Shown: positions 1 through 11,246 of the stretch, in pieces
Layout of the letters: each line of letters begins with the position of its first letter
Position numbering within the stretch: the stretch's first letter is position 1
Origin: Mycteria americana
Taxonomy: Eukaryota > Chordata > Aves > Ciconiiformes > Ciconiidae
Length of the DNA: 64,000 nt
NCBI RefSeq assembly: GCF_035582795.1
Contig: NC_134366.1
Coordinates: 174,844,362-174,908,361, forward strand
Direction: 5' to 3'
The notes under the pieces: model-generated
The model's database searches: none
Seen by the model: the letters and a program-made list of their open reading frames with translations, nothing else
What the model was told of the DNA's origin: nothing
Made by a program: the position numbers and the translations under genes

Positions 1-1080
1 CTCCGCCAGCACTCAGCAAAGCCGTGCTCACCAAAGCTGCTTTCCACCCTCTCGGCCCCCACCAGGGCCTCGGGCCCAGCCCCAGCGCTATTCCTCCCCG
101 CATGCACGACTTTGCATTTCCCCCTCTTGAGCTTCAGCACGTTCCTCTCTGCCCCCACCTCCAGCCTCTCCACATCCCTCTCAATGGTGCCACATCCAGC
201 CGCTGCCTCGGACACTCCTCCACGTTCTGCCGCATCTCACAACTGGCTCAGGGGGCGCTCCCTCCCACTGCCCACGTCAGTGACGACGACGTCCAACCCC
301 GCGGGCCCAACATCAGAGCCCTGGCCTACGCCGCTCGAGACTTGCCTCCATCTCGACTTTGGGACACCGATCACAAGCCTCTCGGCCCAGCCCTTCAGCC
401 ACTTTGCGCTCCACCTCACCGTCCACTTACGCAACCCCTACTTTCTCGCCTTCTCTAGGACCACGCAAGGGGAGAAAGCGTCAAAGGCGCTACTAAAAGG
501 TCGAGCCTAAACACCGGACACGGCTCTCTCCTCCTCCACAAAGCCAGTCACTTCAACGCAGAAGACACGGACCTCGCTCAGGCAACGTTTCCCCTGCCTA
601 AATCCACACTCACAATTCCCCAGCACCTCCTTCTCCCCTTCCTGGCCTTCGCACTGCTTTCCAGGACCATTTCCTCCACCGCCTTCCCCGCAAACGACGT
701 CAGCCTAGGCAACCTCTCATTTACCACACCTTCCTTCCTCATCTTCCTTAACACAGGACCTCAAAGAGCTCTCTTCTAGCCAGCAGAAACTGCGCCCAGG
801 CACCGTGACCGTTCCAAGACAACGAACGCTGGCCTCCCAAGGACATGGGCCAGCTCCCTCGACATTCCTGCCTGCAACCCCTCAGGCCCCGGGGACTTAC
901 GTACACCCAGTCGCACAGCGCTCCTGCCCACCTCCCTTCATCGTCTTCGCCAGCAAGCACTGCTCGCCTGACAAGCACCCTGCAAACACTCACCCCTGCC
1001 TCAACTGCACCAGGCCTCGCCACTCATCAACCCTTCCGCATGCATCCACCACCACCAGGGCCTCCGCTCCGCACCTGCCT
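1..1080 (-). mobile_element. CR1-a remnant (5' part of the insertion; window-truncated)
   Basis: Decayed CR1 retrotransposon on the minus strand. Read on that strand, 1-200 resembles the CR1 reverse-transcriptase stretch [28 protein letters not shown] (here DVERLEVGAERNVLKLKRGKCEVVH in later copies). 510-740 corresponds to the segment better preserved at 40,500-40,740, and 880-1060 to that at 40,870-41,060. The right-hand limit is approximate because similarity fades. Confidence 0.75.
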
Positions 1081-1304
1081 GCTGCATGCTCGCCTCCAAC
1101 TCCCCTTGGCAATCTCCTCGTTCTCTTTCAGCCCCTCAGACGCTGGGCACAGAAGCGGCCTCACCCCTCACCACTCACCCCAACTAAACACCACAAAGGC
1201 CCTGGCTCACCACCTCCCCTGCCTGGCGCCCACGCTCCCCCTCGGCCTCCCGCCACACTCACGGCCTCTCCAGAAACTCCCCCGCCCTTGCACGGTGCCC
1301 CACA

Positions 1305-1525
1305 TACAATCACAGCGTCATTTAGCTTGCAAAACACCCTCAACGTTATCGAGTCCAACCGTTCACCCAACACTACCAAGCCCACCACTAAAACACCGAT
1401 AGCGTCTCCCTCAGCCCCCTTCTTCTGCAAACTAAACACCCCCCCTTCCTTCAACCGCTCCTCACAACTCTTGCTCTCCACATCCTTCAACAGCTTCCTT
1501 GCTCTTCTTTGCACGCGTCACGCCA
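1305..1525 (-). mobile_element. CR1-b remnant, unit 1
   Basis: A second, internally deleted CR1 on the minus strand. On the + strand it reads TTATCGAGTCCAACCGTTCA, the reverse complement of the CR1 3' end. Then, after a gap, the minus strand encodes RRARKLLKDVESKSCEERLKE, which matches the CR1 ORF2 run [21 protein letters not shown] seen intact at 39,190-39,250. The other copies are at 5626-5846, 9947-10167, 14268-14488, 18589-18809, 22910-23130, 27239-27459, 31568-31788 and 35897-36117. Confidence 0.75.
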
Positions 1526-2079
1526 CAGCCCAGCAGGCAAACGTGCTGGCCCCACCTAAGGCCAGCGCTACCCAGGGGCCAACACAACACGGTGGGGAGC
1601 GGGGCAGGGCTCCCCACAGCACGGGCCATGACAGCTCTCAACCAGGGCTGCCGCGACAACGGCCTGCCCTCCCAAGCACCCCTCCTCTGCCTGCTTGCAC
1701 CGCCGCCCCCAGGGACGGCACCAAGGGGGCACAAGCCCAAACAGGCAGCCTCCCTTCTCCCAGCTACAACCTCACAAGCCACAGAGGCACCAACACACAC
1801 ACAGAGCACACCCAATGGGAAAGGCCAGGCTTAAAGACAGCCTTAGCGACCTGGAAGCGAGGCGGAGACGCACCAAAGCGGACGCAAGGGGCAGCCCTTC
1901 ACGCCCGGCACACCTCCAAAGCCCACACCACCCTTCCAGGCTTACGAGGAAACGGGGCCCCTCTGCGCAACGCACCCACAAACCACACTACACGACTGCC
2001 ACGGGATGACCTCACTGACGACACCCCACCTCTCCTGCGCTTCGGCCGCGTCTGCCCAATGCCCTGACGCGCACCTGCC
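1526..2079 (+). other. Unassigned unit segment between CR1-b and the keratin promoter
   Basis: About 550 bp, present in all nine units, with no recognised gene or repeat. It includes a short CACACACACAGAGCACAC run near 1793. It lies immediately upstream of the octamer and may hold distal keratin control sequence. Only long frames of biased composition are found. Confidence 0.5.
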
Positions 2080-2330
2080 ATGCAAATCCTCCCAAATACC
2101 TACTCTCACTTAAAAGCTGCCGCCAGGGCCAGGTGGACACGTCCCGCCTCAAGAGCAGGACATGACAAGGGAGCGTTGCGGGAAGGAAAACACACCCCAC
2201 CTCACTGCTTGCCAGGCTCTGGCACGCAAGGCCTGCTTCCTGCAAAATGCTCTCGTGCGCAAAGGCTGTCCCGCCCCTCGGGCACTCGGGGACCAGCATA
2301 AAAGCCGGCCCGGCACCTCTCTCCCTCACA
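2080..2330 (+). promoter_or_regulatory. Keratin promoter, copy 1
   Basis: A perfect octamer ATGCAAAT (2080-2087) is the site bound by POU/Oct factors. It is followed by a TTAAAAG box (2111), a CACCCCAC (KLF-type) stretch near 2193, a GC box CCGCCCC (2271-2277) and the TATA-like ATAAAAG at 2298-2304. Initiation about 30 bp downstream would fall near 2328-2331 in CTCACACAC. The role of these elements is inferred from motif identity and position only. Confidence 0.75.
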
Positions 2331-2604
2331 CACTTCTCCTCACGCCTTCTCCTCCGCCGTCAACAAGGTGAGCCTCAACGCCCTTCCCCTCCTACTCCTC
2401 CTGACCCGCCTGGCCCGCACAACTTCCAGCACCCTCTGCCCCCAGCCTCACCAGCCCTCACGCCTCCCCACCGCCACGCTCCGCACACGCCCGCACCAGG
2501 CCTCCCCTGCACTCCCTCCCCCTCCTGCAACACCGCCCCTCGCACCCCCACGCCCCTCCGCTTCCTCAACACCCTCTCTTCCAGGGCCCCTCCGCACCAC
2601 ACAC
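2331..2604 (+). other. Non-coding exon 1, intron and 5' UTR of keratin copy 1
   Basis: Exon 1 runs from about 2330 to 2367 and ends CAACAAG. The donor GTGAGC starts at 2368 and the acceptor CTCTCTTCCAG ends at 2584. The intron of 217 bp (219 bp in copies 6-8) is C-rich on the + strand. Exon 2 starts at 2585 with 20 nt of 5' UTR before the ATG. A 5' UTR intron just before the start codon is a hallmark of bird feather, scale and claw keratin genes. Confidence 0.85.
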
Positions 2605-2913
2605 ATGGCCTGCTACGACCTCTGCCGCCCCTGCGGACCCACCCCGCTGGCTAACAGCTGCAACGAGCCCTGCGTCAGGCAGTGCGAGGACTCCCGCGTC
2701 GTCATCCAGCCTTCCACCGTCGTGGTCACCCTGCCGGGACCCATCCTCAGCTCCTTCCCACAGAACACCACCGTCGGATCCTCCTCATCCGCTGCCGTGG
2801 GCACCGTCCTCAGCTCCCAGGGAGTGCCCGTCTCCTCCGGCGGCTTCGGCTACGGCTACGGCTTCGGAGGCCTGGGCTGCTTCGGCGGCGCGAGAGGCTG
2901 CTACCCCTGCTGA
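2605..2913 (+). CDS. Feather-type beta-keratin (corneous beta-protein), copy 1
   Basis: The product is a 102-residue structural protein of the cornified cells of feather, or possibly another skin appendage. The start [19 protein letters not shown] and the central run with [19 protein letters not shown] are diagnostic of avian feather keratins. Residues 1-27 hold six cysteines (3, 7, 10, 19, 23, 27) used for disulfide cross-links. Residues about 30-63 form the beta-sheet core that builds the 3-4 nm filament. Residues 79-98 are Gly/Tyr/Phe-rich, and Cys 92, 99 and 102 close the chain. Classical chicken feather keratins are 97-100 residues and end in GRRC-type tails. The glycine-tyrosine tail here leaves open a claw, scale or barbule-type subclass. 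The start codon lies 21 nt after the splice acceptor, as in known genes. Intron 2368-2584; poly(A) signal AATAAA at 3353-3358. Confidence 0.95.
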   Translation: MACYDLCRPCGPTPLANSCNEPCVRQCEDSRVVIQPSTVVVTLPGPILSSFPQNTTVGSSSSAAVGTVLSSQGVPVSSGGFGYGYGFGGLGCFGGARGCYPC

Positions 2914-3380
2914 GGGCCCTCGCCACCACGCCTCACACCAACCACACACCCCCGGCAACCTGCGGCATGGATTGACCGTGCACTTCCAGGCCCTGCCTGG
3001 CACCTGGAGCTGACATCCACGGCTCCTCCTCTCAAGGCACAAAGCAAGCAGGGAAGGGGGCCAGCCCGGCCGGCCTGGAAACGTGGCCCGTCACCCTCCT
3101 CCGCTTCTCCCACTTCCTTCTTTCCAGCGCCCCGTCTGCTCTCTCCAGTACTCTCTGCTCCAACCCCCTTCTCACAAGCCAAAGACCAACAGGGACCCAC
3201 GGTGGGACACTCCCAACAGAGGAAGCAAGACCTCGGTGCTCTGCAAAAAGCTACTGCACACAAGGCACCTTGCCTCACGCTCGCCCCCCTTGCACCTCAC
3301 ACCGCCTCCCTTCCACTTGCCGCTCCTGCCTTTTCACTGCTTGTTTTCTCTCAATAAAGTTCTCCTGCATCCCCGCCTCA
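2914..3380 (+). other. 3' UTR and poly(A) signal of keratin copy 1
   Basis: Untranslated sequence follows the stop codon TGA at 2911-2913. The only canonical signal, AATAAA (3353-3358), sits in TCTCAATAAAGTTCTCCTGC, so cleavage is expected near 3375. The 3' UTR is thus about 460 nt. Equivalent signals in the other copies start at 7674, 11995, 16316, 20637, 24960, 29289 and 33618. Confidence 0.85.
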
Positions 3381-3734
3381 CACGCCTCCTCTTCCTTTCT
3401 TCTCCCAAGGCTCTTCCAGCCTCACGCGCCACCAAGCCAGGGCTAAAGAGCCCAGCGGGATAGGTGCAAAAGGGCCACAAGACCTCTCTTACCAACTACC
3501 TCCCCAGCAACAACACCCGCTGGCACCCAGGGGGCTTCCAGGCCCTCACACAACCCCTTCACTTGCCCAAACAAAGCCTTGCATACCTTACTGCACTTCC
3601 AAACAAGCCTCGGATGCAAGCTCCCCCCCACAGCACACACCTCGCCAACTCTTTTCCTCAGCACCACTATCTCCCAGCGCAGCAAGCAGAATCGCACCAA
3701 ACAGAACCACTGACTGCGCAAGGAACCCCCACAG

Positions 3735-5401
3735 ATCAGCTACTGCAATCCAACCTGCTCAAGCAGGCCGTCCACGACCACGTCTCGTCACGTTTTCAAG
3801 ACACCCAGGGATGGACACTCCAACGCCTCTCTCGCAAACCACTTCCACTCTTTGACCACCCGCGCGCCGAAAAAGGCTCGCCTTCTCTTCCAAGGAAATG
3901 GCACGTCTTTGCGGCTTTCCCCCGTCACACCTGCCCTGCCCGCGGGCACCCCTGACAACAGGCCGACTCCCCCGTCCTCATTCCCTCCCATCCAGCATTT
4001 ACACACATTGATGACATCTCCCCGCGCGGCCTTGCCTCCTGGCTCAAAAACCTCCCACCTCTCTCAGCTTCTCCTCATACGAAGGATGCTCCAGTCCCTT
4101 CAGCCTCTTGCTGGCCCTGCGCTCGACTCGCGCCACGCAGGCCACGTCCTTCTTCCACTGGGGAGCCCTCAGCTGGACGCACGACTCCACACGGGGCCTC
4201 ACCAGCGCCAAAGGGAGACCAAGAGCACCTCCCCCGACCTGCTGGCAACGCGCTGCCCAACACTGCCCTGGACACTCTTGCCCTCTTTTGACCCAAGGCT
4301 GCACTGCTGCCCCGTACTCAGCTTGTTCTCCGCCAGCACTCAGCAAAGCCGTGCTCACCAAAGCTGCTTTCCACCCTCTCGGCCCCCACCAGGGCCTCGG
4401 GCCCAGCCCCATTCCTCCCCGCATGCACGACTTCGCATTTCCCCCTCTTGAGCTTCAGCACGTTCCTCTCTGCCCCCACCTCCAGCCTCTCCACATCCCT
4501 CTCAATGGTGCCACATCCAGCCGCTGCCTCGGACACTCCTCCACGTTCTGCAGCATCTCACAACTGGCTCAGGGGGCGCTCCCTCCCACTGCCCACGTCA
4601 GTGACGACGACGTCCAACCCCGCGGGCCCAACATCAGAGCCCTGGCCTACGCCGCTCGAGACTTGCCTCCATCTCGACTTTGGGACACCGATCACAAGCC
4701 TCTCGGCCCAGCCCTTCAGCCACTTTGCGCTCCACCTCACCGTCCACTTACGCAACCCCTGCTTTCTCGCCTTCTCTAGGACCACGCAAGGGGAGAAAGC
4801 GTCAAAGGCGCTACTAAAAGGTCGAGCCTAAACACCGGACACGGCTCTCTCCTCCTCCACAAAGCCAGTCGCTTCAACGCAGAAGACACGGACCTCGCTC
4901 AGGCAACGTTTCCCCTGCCTAAATCCACACTCACAATTCCCCAGCACCTCCTTCTCCCCTTCCTGGCCTTCGCACTGCTTTCCAGGACCATTTCCTCCAC
5001 CGCCTTCCCCGCAAACGACGTCAGCCTAGGCAACCTCTCATTTACCACACCTTCCTTCCTCATCTTCCTTAACACAGGACCTCAAAGAGCTCTCTTCTAG
5101 CCAGCAGAAACTGCGCCCAGGCACCGTGACCGTTCCAAGACAACGAACGCTGGCCTCCCAAGGACATGGGCCAGCTCCCTCGACATTCCTGCCTGCAACC
5201 CCTCAGGCCCTGGGGACTTACGTACACCCAGTCGCACAGCGCTCCTGCCCACCTCCCTTCATCGTCTTCGCCAGCAAGCACTGCTCGCCTGACAAGCACC
5301 CTGCAAACACTCACCCCTGCCTCAACTGCACCAGGCCTCGCCACTCATCAACCCTTCCGCATGCATCCACCGCCACCAGGGCCTCCGCTCCGCACCTGCC
5401 T
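3735..5401 (-). mobile_element. CR1-a remnant, unit 1/2 junction
   Basis: Minus-strand CR1 beginning close behind the keratin 3' flank. Its 3' part (3755-4060) matches CR1 text such as CTGCTCAAGCAGG and AGGGATGGACACTCCAACGCCTCTCT. The minus-strand frame at 4044-4424 keeps LALVRPRVESCVQLRAPQWKKDV and GLEHPSYEEKLRE, which correspond to the C-terminal end of CR1 ORF2. Despite its age it has gained rather than lost GC and CpG. It is co-amplified with the gene in every unit. Confidence 0.8.
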
Positions 5402-6400
5402 GCTGCATGCTCGCCTCCAACTCCCCTTGGCAATCTCCTCGTTCTCTTTCAGCCCCTCAGACGCTGGGCACAGAAACGGCCTCACCCCTCACCACTCACC
5501 CCAACTAAACACCACAAAGGCCCTGGCTCACCACCTCCCCTGCCTGGCGCCCACGCTCCCCCTCGGCCTCCCGCCACACTCACGGCCTCTCCAGAAACTC
5601 CCCCGCCCTTGCACGGTGCCCCACATACAATCACAGCGTCATTTAGCTTGCAAAACACCCTCAACGTTATCGAGTCCAACCGTTCACCCAACACTACCAA
5701 GCCCACCACTAAAACACCGATAGCGTCTCCCTCAGCCCCCTTCTTCTGCAAACTAAACACCCCCCCTTCCTTCAACCGCTCCTCACAACTCTTGCTCTCC
5801 ACATCCTTCAACAGCTTCCTTGCTCTTCTTTGCACGCGTCACGCCACAGCCCAGCAGGCAAACGTGCTGGCCCCACCTAAGGCCAGCGCTACCCAGGGGC
5901 CAACACAACACGGTGGGGAGCGGGGCAGGGCTCCCCACAGCACGGGCCATGACAGCTCTCAACCAGGGCTGCCGCGACAACGGCCTGCCCTCCCAAGCAC
6001 CCCTCCTCTGCCTGCTTGCACTGCCGCCCCCAGGGACGGCACCAAGGGGGCACAAGCCCAAACAGGCAGCCTCCCTTCTCCCAGCTACAACCTCACAAGC
6101 CACAGAGGCACCAACACACACACAGAGCACACCCAATGGGAAAGGCCAGGCTTAAAGACAGCCTTAGCGACCTGGAAGCGAGGCGGAGACGCACCAAAGC
6201 GGACGCAAGGGGCAGCCCTTCACGCCCGGCACACCTCCAAAGCCCACACCACCCTTCCAGGCTTACGAGGAAACGGGGCCCCTCTGCGCAACGCACCCAC
6301 AAACCACACTACACGACTGCCACGGGATGACCTCACTGACGACACCCCACCTCTCCTGCGCTTCGGCCGCGTCTGCCCAATGCCCTGACGCGCACCTGCC

Positions 6401-6651
6401 ATGCAAATCCTCCCAAATACCTACTCTCACTTAAAAGCTGCCGCCAGGGCCAGGTGGACACGTCCCGCCTCAAGAGCAGGACATGACAAGGGAGCGTTGC
6501 GGGAAGGAAAACACACCCCACCTCACTGCTTGCCAGGCTCTGGCACGCAAGGCCTGCTTCCTGCAAAATGCTCTCGCGCGCAAAGGCTGTCCCGCCCCTC
6601 GGGCACTCGGGGACCAGCATAAAAGCCGGCCCGGCACCTCTCTCCCTCACA
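6401..6651 (+). promoter_or_regulatory. Keratin promoter, copy 2
   Basis: Octamer at 6401-6408, TATA-like ATAAAAG at 6619-6625. It has the CTCGCGCGC allele upstream of the GC box, where copy 1 has CTCGTGCGC. Confidence 0.75.
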
Positions 6652-6925
6652 CACTTCTCCTCACGCCTTCTCCTCCGCCGTCAACAAGGTGAGCCTCAAC
6701 GCCCTTCCCCTCCTACTCCTCCTGACCCGCCTGGCCCGCACAACTTCCAGCACCCTCTGCCCCCAGCCTCACCAGCCCTCACGCCTCCCCACCGCCACGC
6801 TCCGCACACGCCCGCACCAGGCCTCCCCTGCACTCCCTCCCCCTCCTGCAACACCGCCCCTCGCACCCCCACGCCCCTCCGCTTCCTCAACACCCTCTCT
6901 TCCAGGGCCCCTCCGCACCACACAC

Positions 6926-7234
6926 ATGGCCTGCTACGACCTCTGCCGCCCCTGCGGACCCACCCCGCTGGCTAACAGCTGCAACGAGCCCTGCGTCAGG
7001 CAGTGCGAGGACTCCCGCGTCGTCATCCAGCCTTCCACCGTCGTGGTCACCCTGCCGGGACCCATCCTCAGCTCCTTCCCACAGAACACCACCGTCGGAT
7101 CCTCCTCATCCGCTGCCGTGGGCACCGTCCTCAGCTCCCAGGGAGTGCCCGTCTCCTCCGGCGGCTTCGGCTACGGCTACGGCTTCGGAGGCCTGGGCTG
7201 CTTCGGCGGCGCGAGAGGCTGCTACCCCTGCTGA
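6926..7234 (+). CDS. Feather-type beta-keratin, copy 2
   Basis: The same 102-residue protein as copy 1, with no residue difference and no nucleotide difference seen in the coding exon. Its 5' UTR intron is 6689-6905 (217 bp), TATA at 6619 and AATAAA at 7674-7679. The 3' UTR differs from copy 1 by single bases, for example CGCTCGCCCTCC against CGCTCGCCCCCC. Confidence 0.95.
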   Translation: MACYDLCRPCGPTPLANSCNEPCVRQCEDSRVVIQPSTVVVTLPGPILSSFPQNTTVGSSSSAAVGTVLSSQGVPVSSGGFGYGYGFGGLGCFGGARGCYPC

Positions 7235-8055
7235 GGGCCCTCGCCACCACGCCTCACACCAACCACACACCCCCGGCAACCTGCGGCATGGATTGACCGT
7301 GCACTTCCAGGCCCTGCCTGGCACCTGGAGCTGACATCCACGGCTCCTCCTCTCAAGGCACAAAGCAAGCAGGGAAGGGGGCCAGCCCGGCCGGCCTGGA
7401 AACGTGGCCCGTCACCCTCCTCCGCTTCTCCCACTTCCTTCTTTCCAGCGCCCCGTCTGCTCTCTCCAGTACTCTCTGCTCCAACCCCCTTCTCACAAGC
7501 CAAAGACCAACAGGGACCCACGGTGGGACACTCCCAACAGAGGAAGCAAGACCTCGGTGCTCTGCAAAAAGCTACTGCACACAAGGCACCTTGCCTCACG
7601 CTCGCCCTCCTTGCACCTCACACCGCCTCCCTTCCACTTGCCGCTCCTGCCTTTTCACTGCTTGTTTTCTCTCAATAAAGTTCTCCTGCATCCCAGCCTC
7701 ACACGCCTCCTCTTCCTTTCTTCTCCCAAGGCTCTTCCAGCCTCACGCGCCACCAAGCCAGGGCTAAAGAGCCCAGCGGGATAGGTGCAAAAGGGCCACA
7801 AGACCTCTCTTACCAACTACCTCCCCAGCAACAACACCCGCTGGCACCCAGGGGGCTTCCAGGCCCTCACACAACCCCTTCACTTGCCCAAACAAAGCCT
7901 TGCATACCTTACTGCACTTCCAAACAAGCCTCGGATGCAAGCTCCCCCCCACAGCACACACCTCGCCAACTCTTTTCCTCAGCACCACTATCTCCCAGCG
8001 CAGCAAGCAGAATCGCACCAAACAGAACCACTGACTGCGCAAGGAACCCCCACAG

Positions 8056-9722
8056 ATCAGCTACTGCAATCCAACCTGCTCAAGCAGGCCGTCCACGACC
8101 ACGTCTCGTCACGTTTTCAAGACACCCAGGGATGGACACTCCAACGCCTCTCTCGCAAACCACTTCCACTCTTTGACCACCCGCGCGCCGAAAAAGGCTC
8201 GCCTTCTCTTCCAAGGAAATGGCACGTCTTTGCGGCTTTCCCCCGTCACACCTGCCCTGCCCGCGGGCACCCCTGACAACAGGCCGACTCCCCCGTCCTC
8301 ATTCCCTCCCATCCAGCATTTACACACATTGATGACATCTCCCCGCGCGGCCTTGCCTCCTGGCTCAAAAACCTCCCACCTCTCTCAGCTTCTCCTCATA
8401 CGAAGGATGCTCCAGTCCCTTCAGACTCTTGCTGGCCCTGCGCTCGACTCGCGCCACGCAGGCCACGTCCTTCTTCCACTGGGGAGCCCTCAGCTGGACG
8501 CACGACTCCACACGGGGCCTCACCAGCGCCAAAGGGAGACCAAGAGCACCTCCCCCGACCTGCTGGCAACGCGCTGCCCAACACTGCCCTGGACACTCTT
8601 GCCCTCTTTTGACCCAAGGCTGCACTGCTGCCCCGTACTCAGCTTGTTCTCCGCCAGCACTCAGCAAAGCCGTGCTCACCAAAGCTGCTTTCCACCCTCT
8701 CGGCCCCCACCAGGGCCTCGGGCCCAGCCCCATTCCTCCCCGCATGCACGACTTCGCATTTCCCCCTCTTGAGCTTCAGCACGTTCCTCTCTGCCCCCAC
8801 CTCCAGCCTCTCCACATCCCTCTCAATGGTGCCACATCCAGCCGCTGCCTCGGACACTCCTCCACGTTCTGCAGCATCTCACAACTGGCTCAGGGGGCGC
8901 TCCCTCCCACTGCCCACGTCAGTGACGACGACGTCCAACCCCGCGGGCCCAACATCAGAGCCCTGGCCTACGCCGCTCGAGACTTGCCTCCATCTCGACT
9001 TTGGGACACCGATCACAAGCCTCTCGGCCCAGCCCTTCAGCCACTTTGCGCTCCACCTCACCGTCCACTTACGCAACCCCTGCTTTCTCGCCTTCTCTAG
9101 GACCACGCAAGGGGAGAAAGCGTCAAAGGCGCTACTAAAAGGTCGAGCCTAAACACCGGACACGGCTCTCTCCTCCTCCACAAAGCCAGTCGCTTCAACG
9201 CAGAAGACACGGACCTCGCTCAGGCAACGTTTCCCCTGCCTAAATCCACACTCACAATTCCCCAGCACCTCCTTCTCCCCTTCCTGGCCTTCGCACTGCT
9301 TTCCAGGACCATTTCCTCCACCGCCTTCCCCGCAAACGACGTCAGCCTAGGCAACCTCTCATTTACCACACCTTCCTTCCTCATCTTCCTTAACACAGGA
9401 CCTCAAAGAGCTCTCTTCTAGCCAGCAGAAACTGCGCCCAGGCACCGTGACCGTTCCAAGACAACGAACGCTGGCCTCCCAAGGACATGGGCCAGCTCCC
9501 TCGACATTCCTGCCTGCAACCCCTCAGGCCCCGGGGACTTACGTACACCCAGTCGCACAGCGCTCCTGCCCACCTCCCTTCATCGTCTTCGCCAGCAAGC
9601 ACTGCTCGCCTGACAAGCACCCTGCAAACACTCACCCCTGCCTCAACTGCACCAGGCCTCGCCACTCATCAACCCTTCCGCATGCATCCACCGCCACCAG
9701 GGCCTCCGCTCCGCACCTGCCT
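8056..9722 (-). mobile_element. CR1-a remnant, unit 2/3 junction
   Basis: Copy of the same ancient insertion. The ORF2-end remnant lies at 8365-8745, with a Lys-Ser-Leu variant where the first copy has Lys-Arg-Leu. Confidence 0.8.
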
Positions 9723-10721
9723 GCTGCATGCTCGCCTCCAACTCCCCTTGGCAATCTCCTCGTTCTCTTTCAGCCCCTCAGACGCTGGGCACAGAAACGG
9801 CCTCACCCCTCACCACTCACCCCAACTAAACACCACAAAGGCCCTGGCTCACCACCTCCCCTGCCTGGCGCCCACGCTCCCCCTCGGCCTCCCGCCACAC
9901 TCACGGCCTCTCCAGAAACTCCCCCGCCCTTGCACGGTGCCCCACATACAATCACAGCGTCATTTAGCTTGCAAAACACCCTCAACGTTATCGAGTCCAA
10001 CCGTTCACCCAACACTACCAAGCCCACCACTAAAACACCGATAGCGTCTCCCTCAGCCCCCTTCTTCTGCAAACTAAACACCCCCCCTTCCTTCAACCGC
10101 TCCTCACAACTCTTGCTCTCCACATCCTTCAACAGCTTCCTTGCTCTTCTTTGCACGCCTCACGCCACAGCCCAGCAGGCAAACGTGCTGGCCCCACCTA
10201 AGGCCAGCGCTACCCAGGGGCCAACACAACACGGTGGGGAGCGGGGCAGGGCTCCCCACAGCACGGGCCATGACAGCTCTCAACCAGGGCTGCCGCGACA
10301 ACGGCCTGCCCTCCCAAGCACCCCTCCTCTGCCTGCTTGCACTGCCGCCCCCAGGGACGGCACCAAGGGGGCACAAGCCCAAACAGGCAGCCTCCCTTCT
10401 CCCAGCTACAACCTCACAAGCCACAGAGGCACCAACACACACACAGAGCACACCCAATGGGAAAGGCCAGGCTTAAAGACAGCCTTAGCGACCTGGAAGC
10501 GAGGCGGAGACGCACCAAAGCGGACGCAAGGGGCAGCCCTTCACGCCCGGCACACCTCCAAAGCCCACACCACCCTTCCAGGCTTACGAGGAAACGGGGC
10601 CCCTCTGCGCAACGCACCCACAAACCACACTACACGACTGCCACGGGATGACCTCACTGACGACACCCCACCTCTCCTGCGCTTCGGCCGCGTCTGCCCA
10701 ATGCCCTGACGCGCACCTGCC

Positions 10722-10972
10722 ATGCAAATCCTCCCAAATACCTACTCTCACTTAAAAGCTGCCGCCAGGGCCAGGTGGACACGTCCCGCCTCAAGAGCAG
10801 GACATGACAAGGGAGCGTTGCGGGAAGGAAAACACACCCCACCTCACTGCTTGCCAGGCTCTGGCACGCAAGGCCTGCTTCCTGCAAAATGCTCTCGCGC
10901 GCAAAGGCTGTCCCGCCCCTCGGGCACTCGGGGACCAGCATAAAAGCCGGCCCGGCACCTCTCTCCCTCACA
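10722..10972 (+). promoter_or_regulatory. Keratin promoter, copy 3
   Basis: Octamer at 10722-10729, TATA-like box at 10940-10946. Same CTCGCGCGC allele as copy 2. Confidence 0.75.
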
Positions 10973-11246
10973 CACTTCTCCTCACGCCTTCTCCTCCGCC
11001 GTCAACAAGGTGAGCCTCAACGCCCTTCCCCTCCTACTCCTCCTGACCCGCCTGGCCCGCACAACTTCCAGCACCCTCTGCCCCCAGCCTCACCAGCCCT
11101 CACGCCTCCCCACCGCCACGCTCCGCACACGCCCGCACCAGGCCTCCCCTGCACTCCCTCCCCCTCCTGCAACACCGCCCCTCGCACCCCCACGCCCCTC
11201 CGCTTCCTCAACACCCTCTCTTCCAGGGCCCCTCCGCACCACACAC

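Larger units (their letters stand above)
1..4327 (+). repeat. Keratin tandem unit 1 (4,327 bp; phase set by window edge)
   Basis: This is the first repeat unit visible. The window opens inside its CR1 part, so the phase is arbitrary and the array continues to the left. The order is CR1-a (minus strand), CR1-b (minus strand), keratin promoter, non-coding exon, intron, coding exon, 3' UTR, then the start of the next CR1-a. It carries the 6-bp-longer allele at about 80-95 (CAGCCCCAGCGCTATTCC), A at 1051, G in ACGCGTCAC near 1517, and a short intron. The + strand is markedly C-rich and G-poor throughout: 38 C against 9 G in 2461-2520. Confidence 0.95.
4328..8648 (+). repeat. Keratin tandem unit 2 (4,321 bp)
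   Basis: Second unit. It has the 6-bp-shorter allele at about 4409 (CAGCCCCATTCC), G at 5372 (A in unit 1), and the ACGCGTCAC allele shared only with unit 1. The intron is the short form. Spacing from gene 1 to gene 2 is 4,321 bp. Confidence 0.95.

Noticed and set aside
805-2067. 420-codon open frame present in all nine units
   Set aside because: It overlaps antisense CR1 remnants and a spacer. It is Pro/Thr/Ser/His-rich simply because the strand is C-rich and poor in T and G, which makes stop codons rare. Variants between units change its residues freely.
2368-2604. N-terminal extension of the keratin frame upstream of 2605 (181-222 codons in total)
   Set aside because: The extension is the intron: donor at 2368, acceptor ending 2584. 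The 2-bp indel in copies 6-8 would change the extension but not the protein from 2605.
4108-4779. 223-225-codon + strand frames repeated in every unit
   Set aside because: They are the antisense of the CR1-a ORF2 remnant; no domain is visible.
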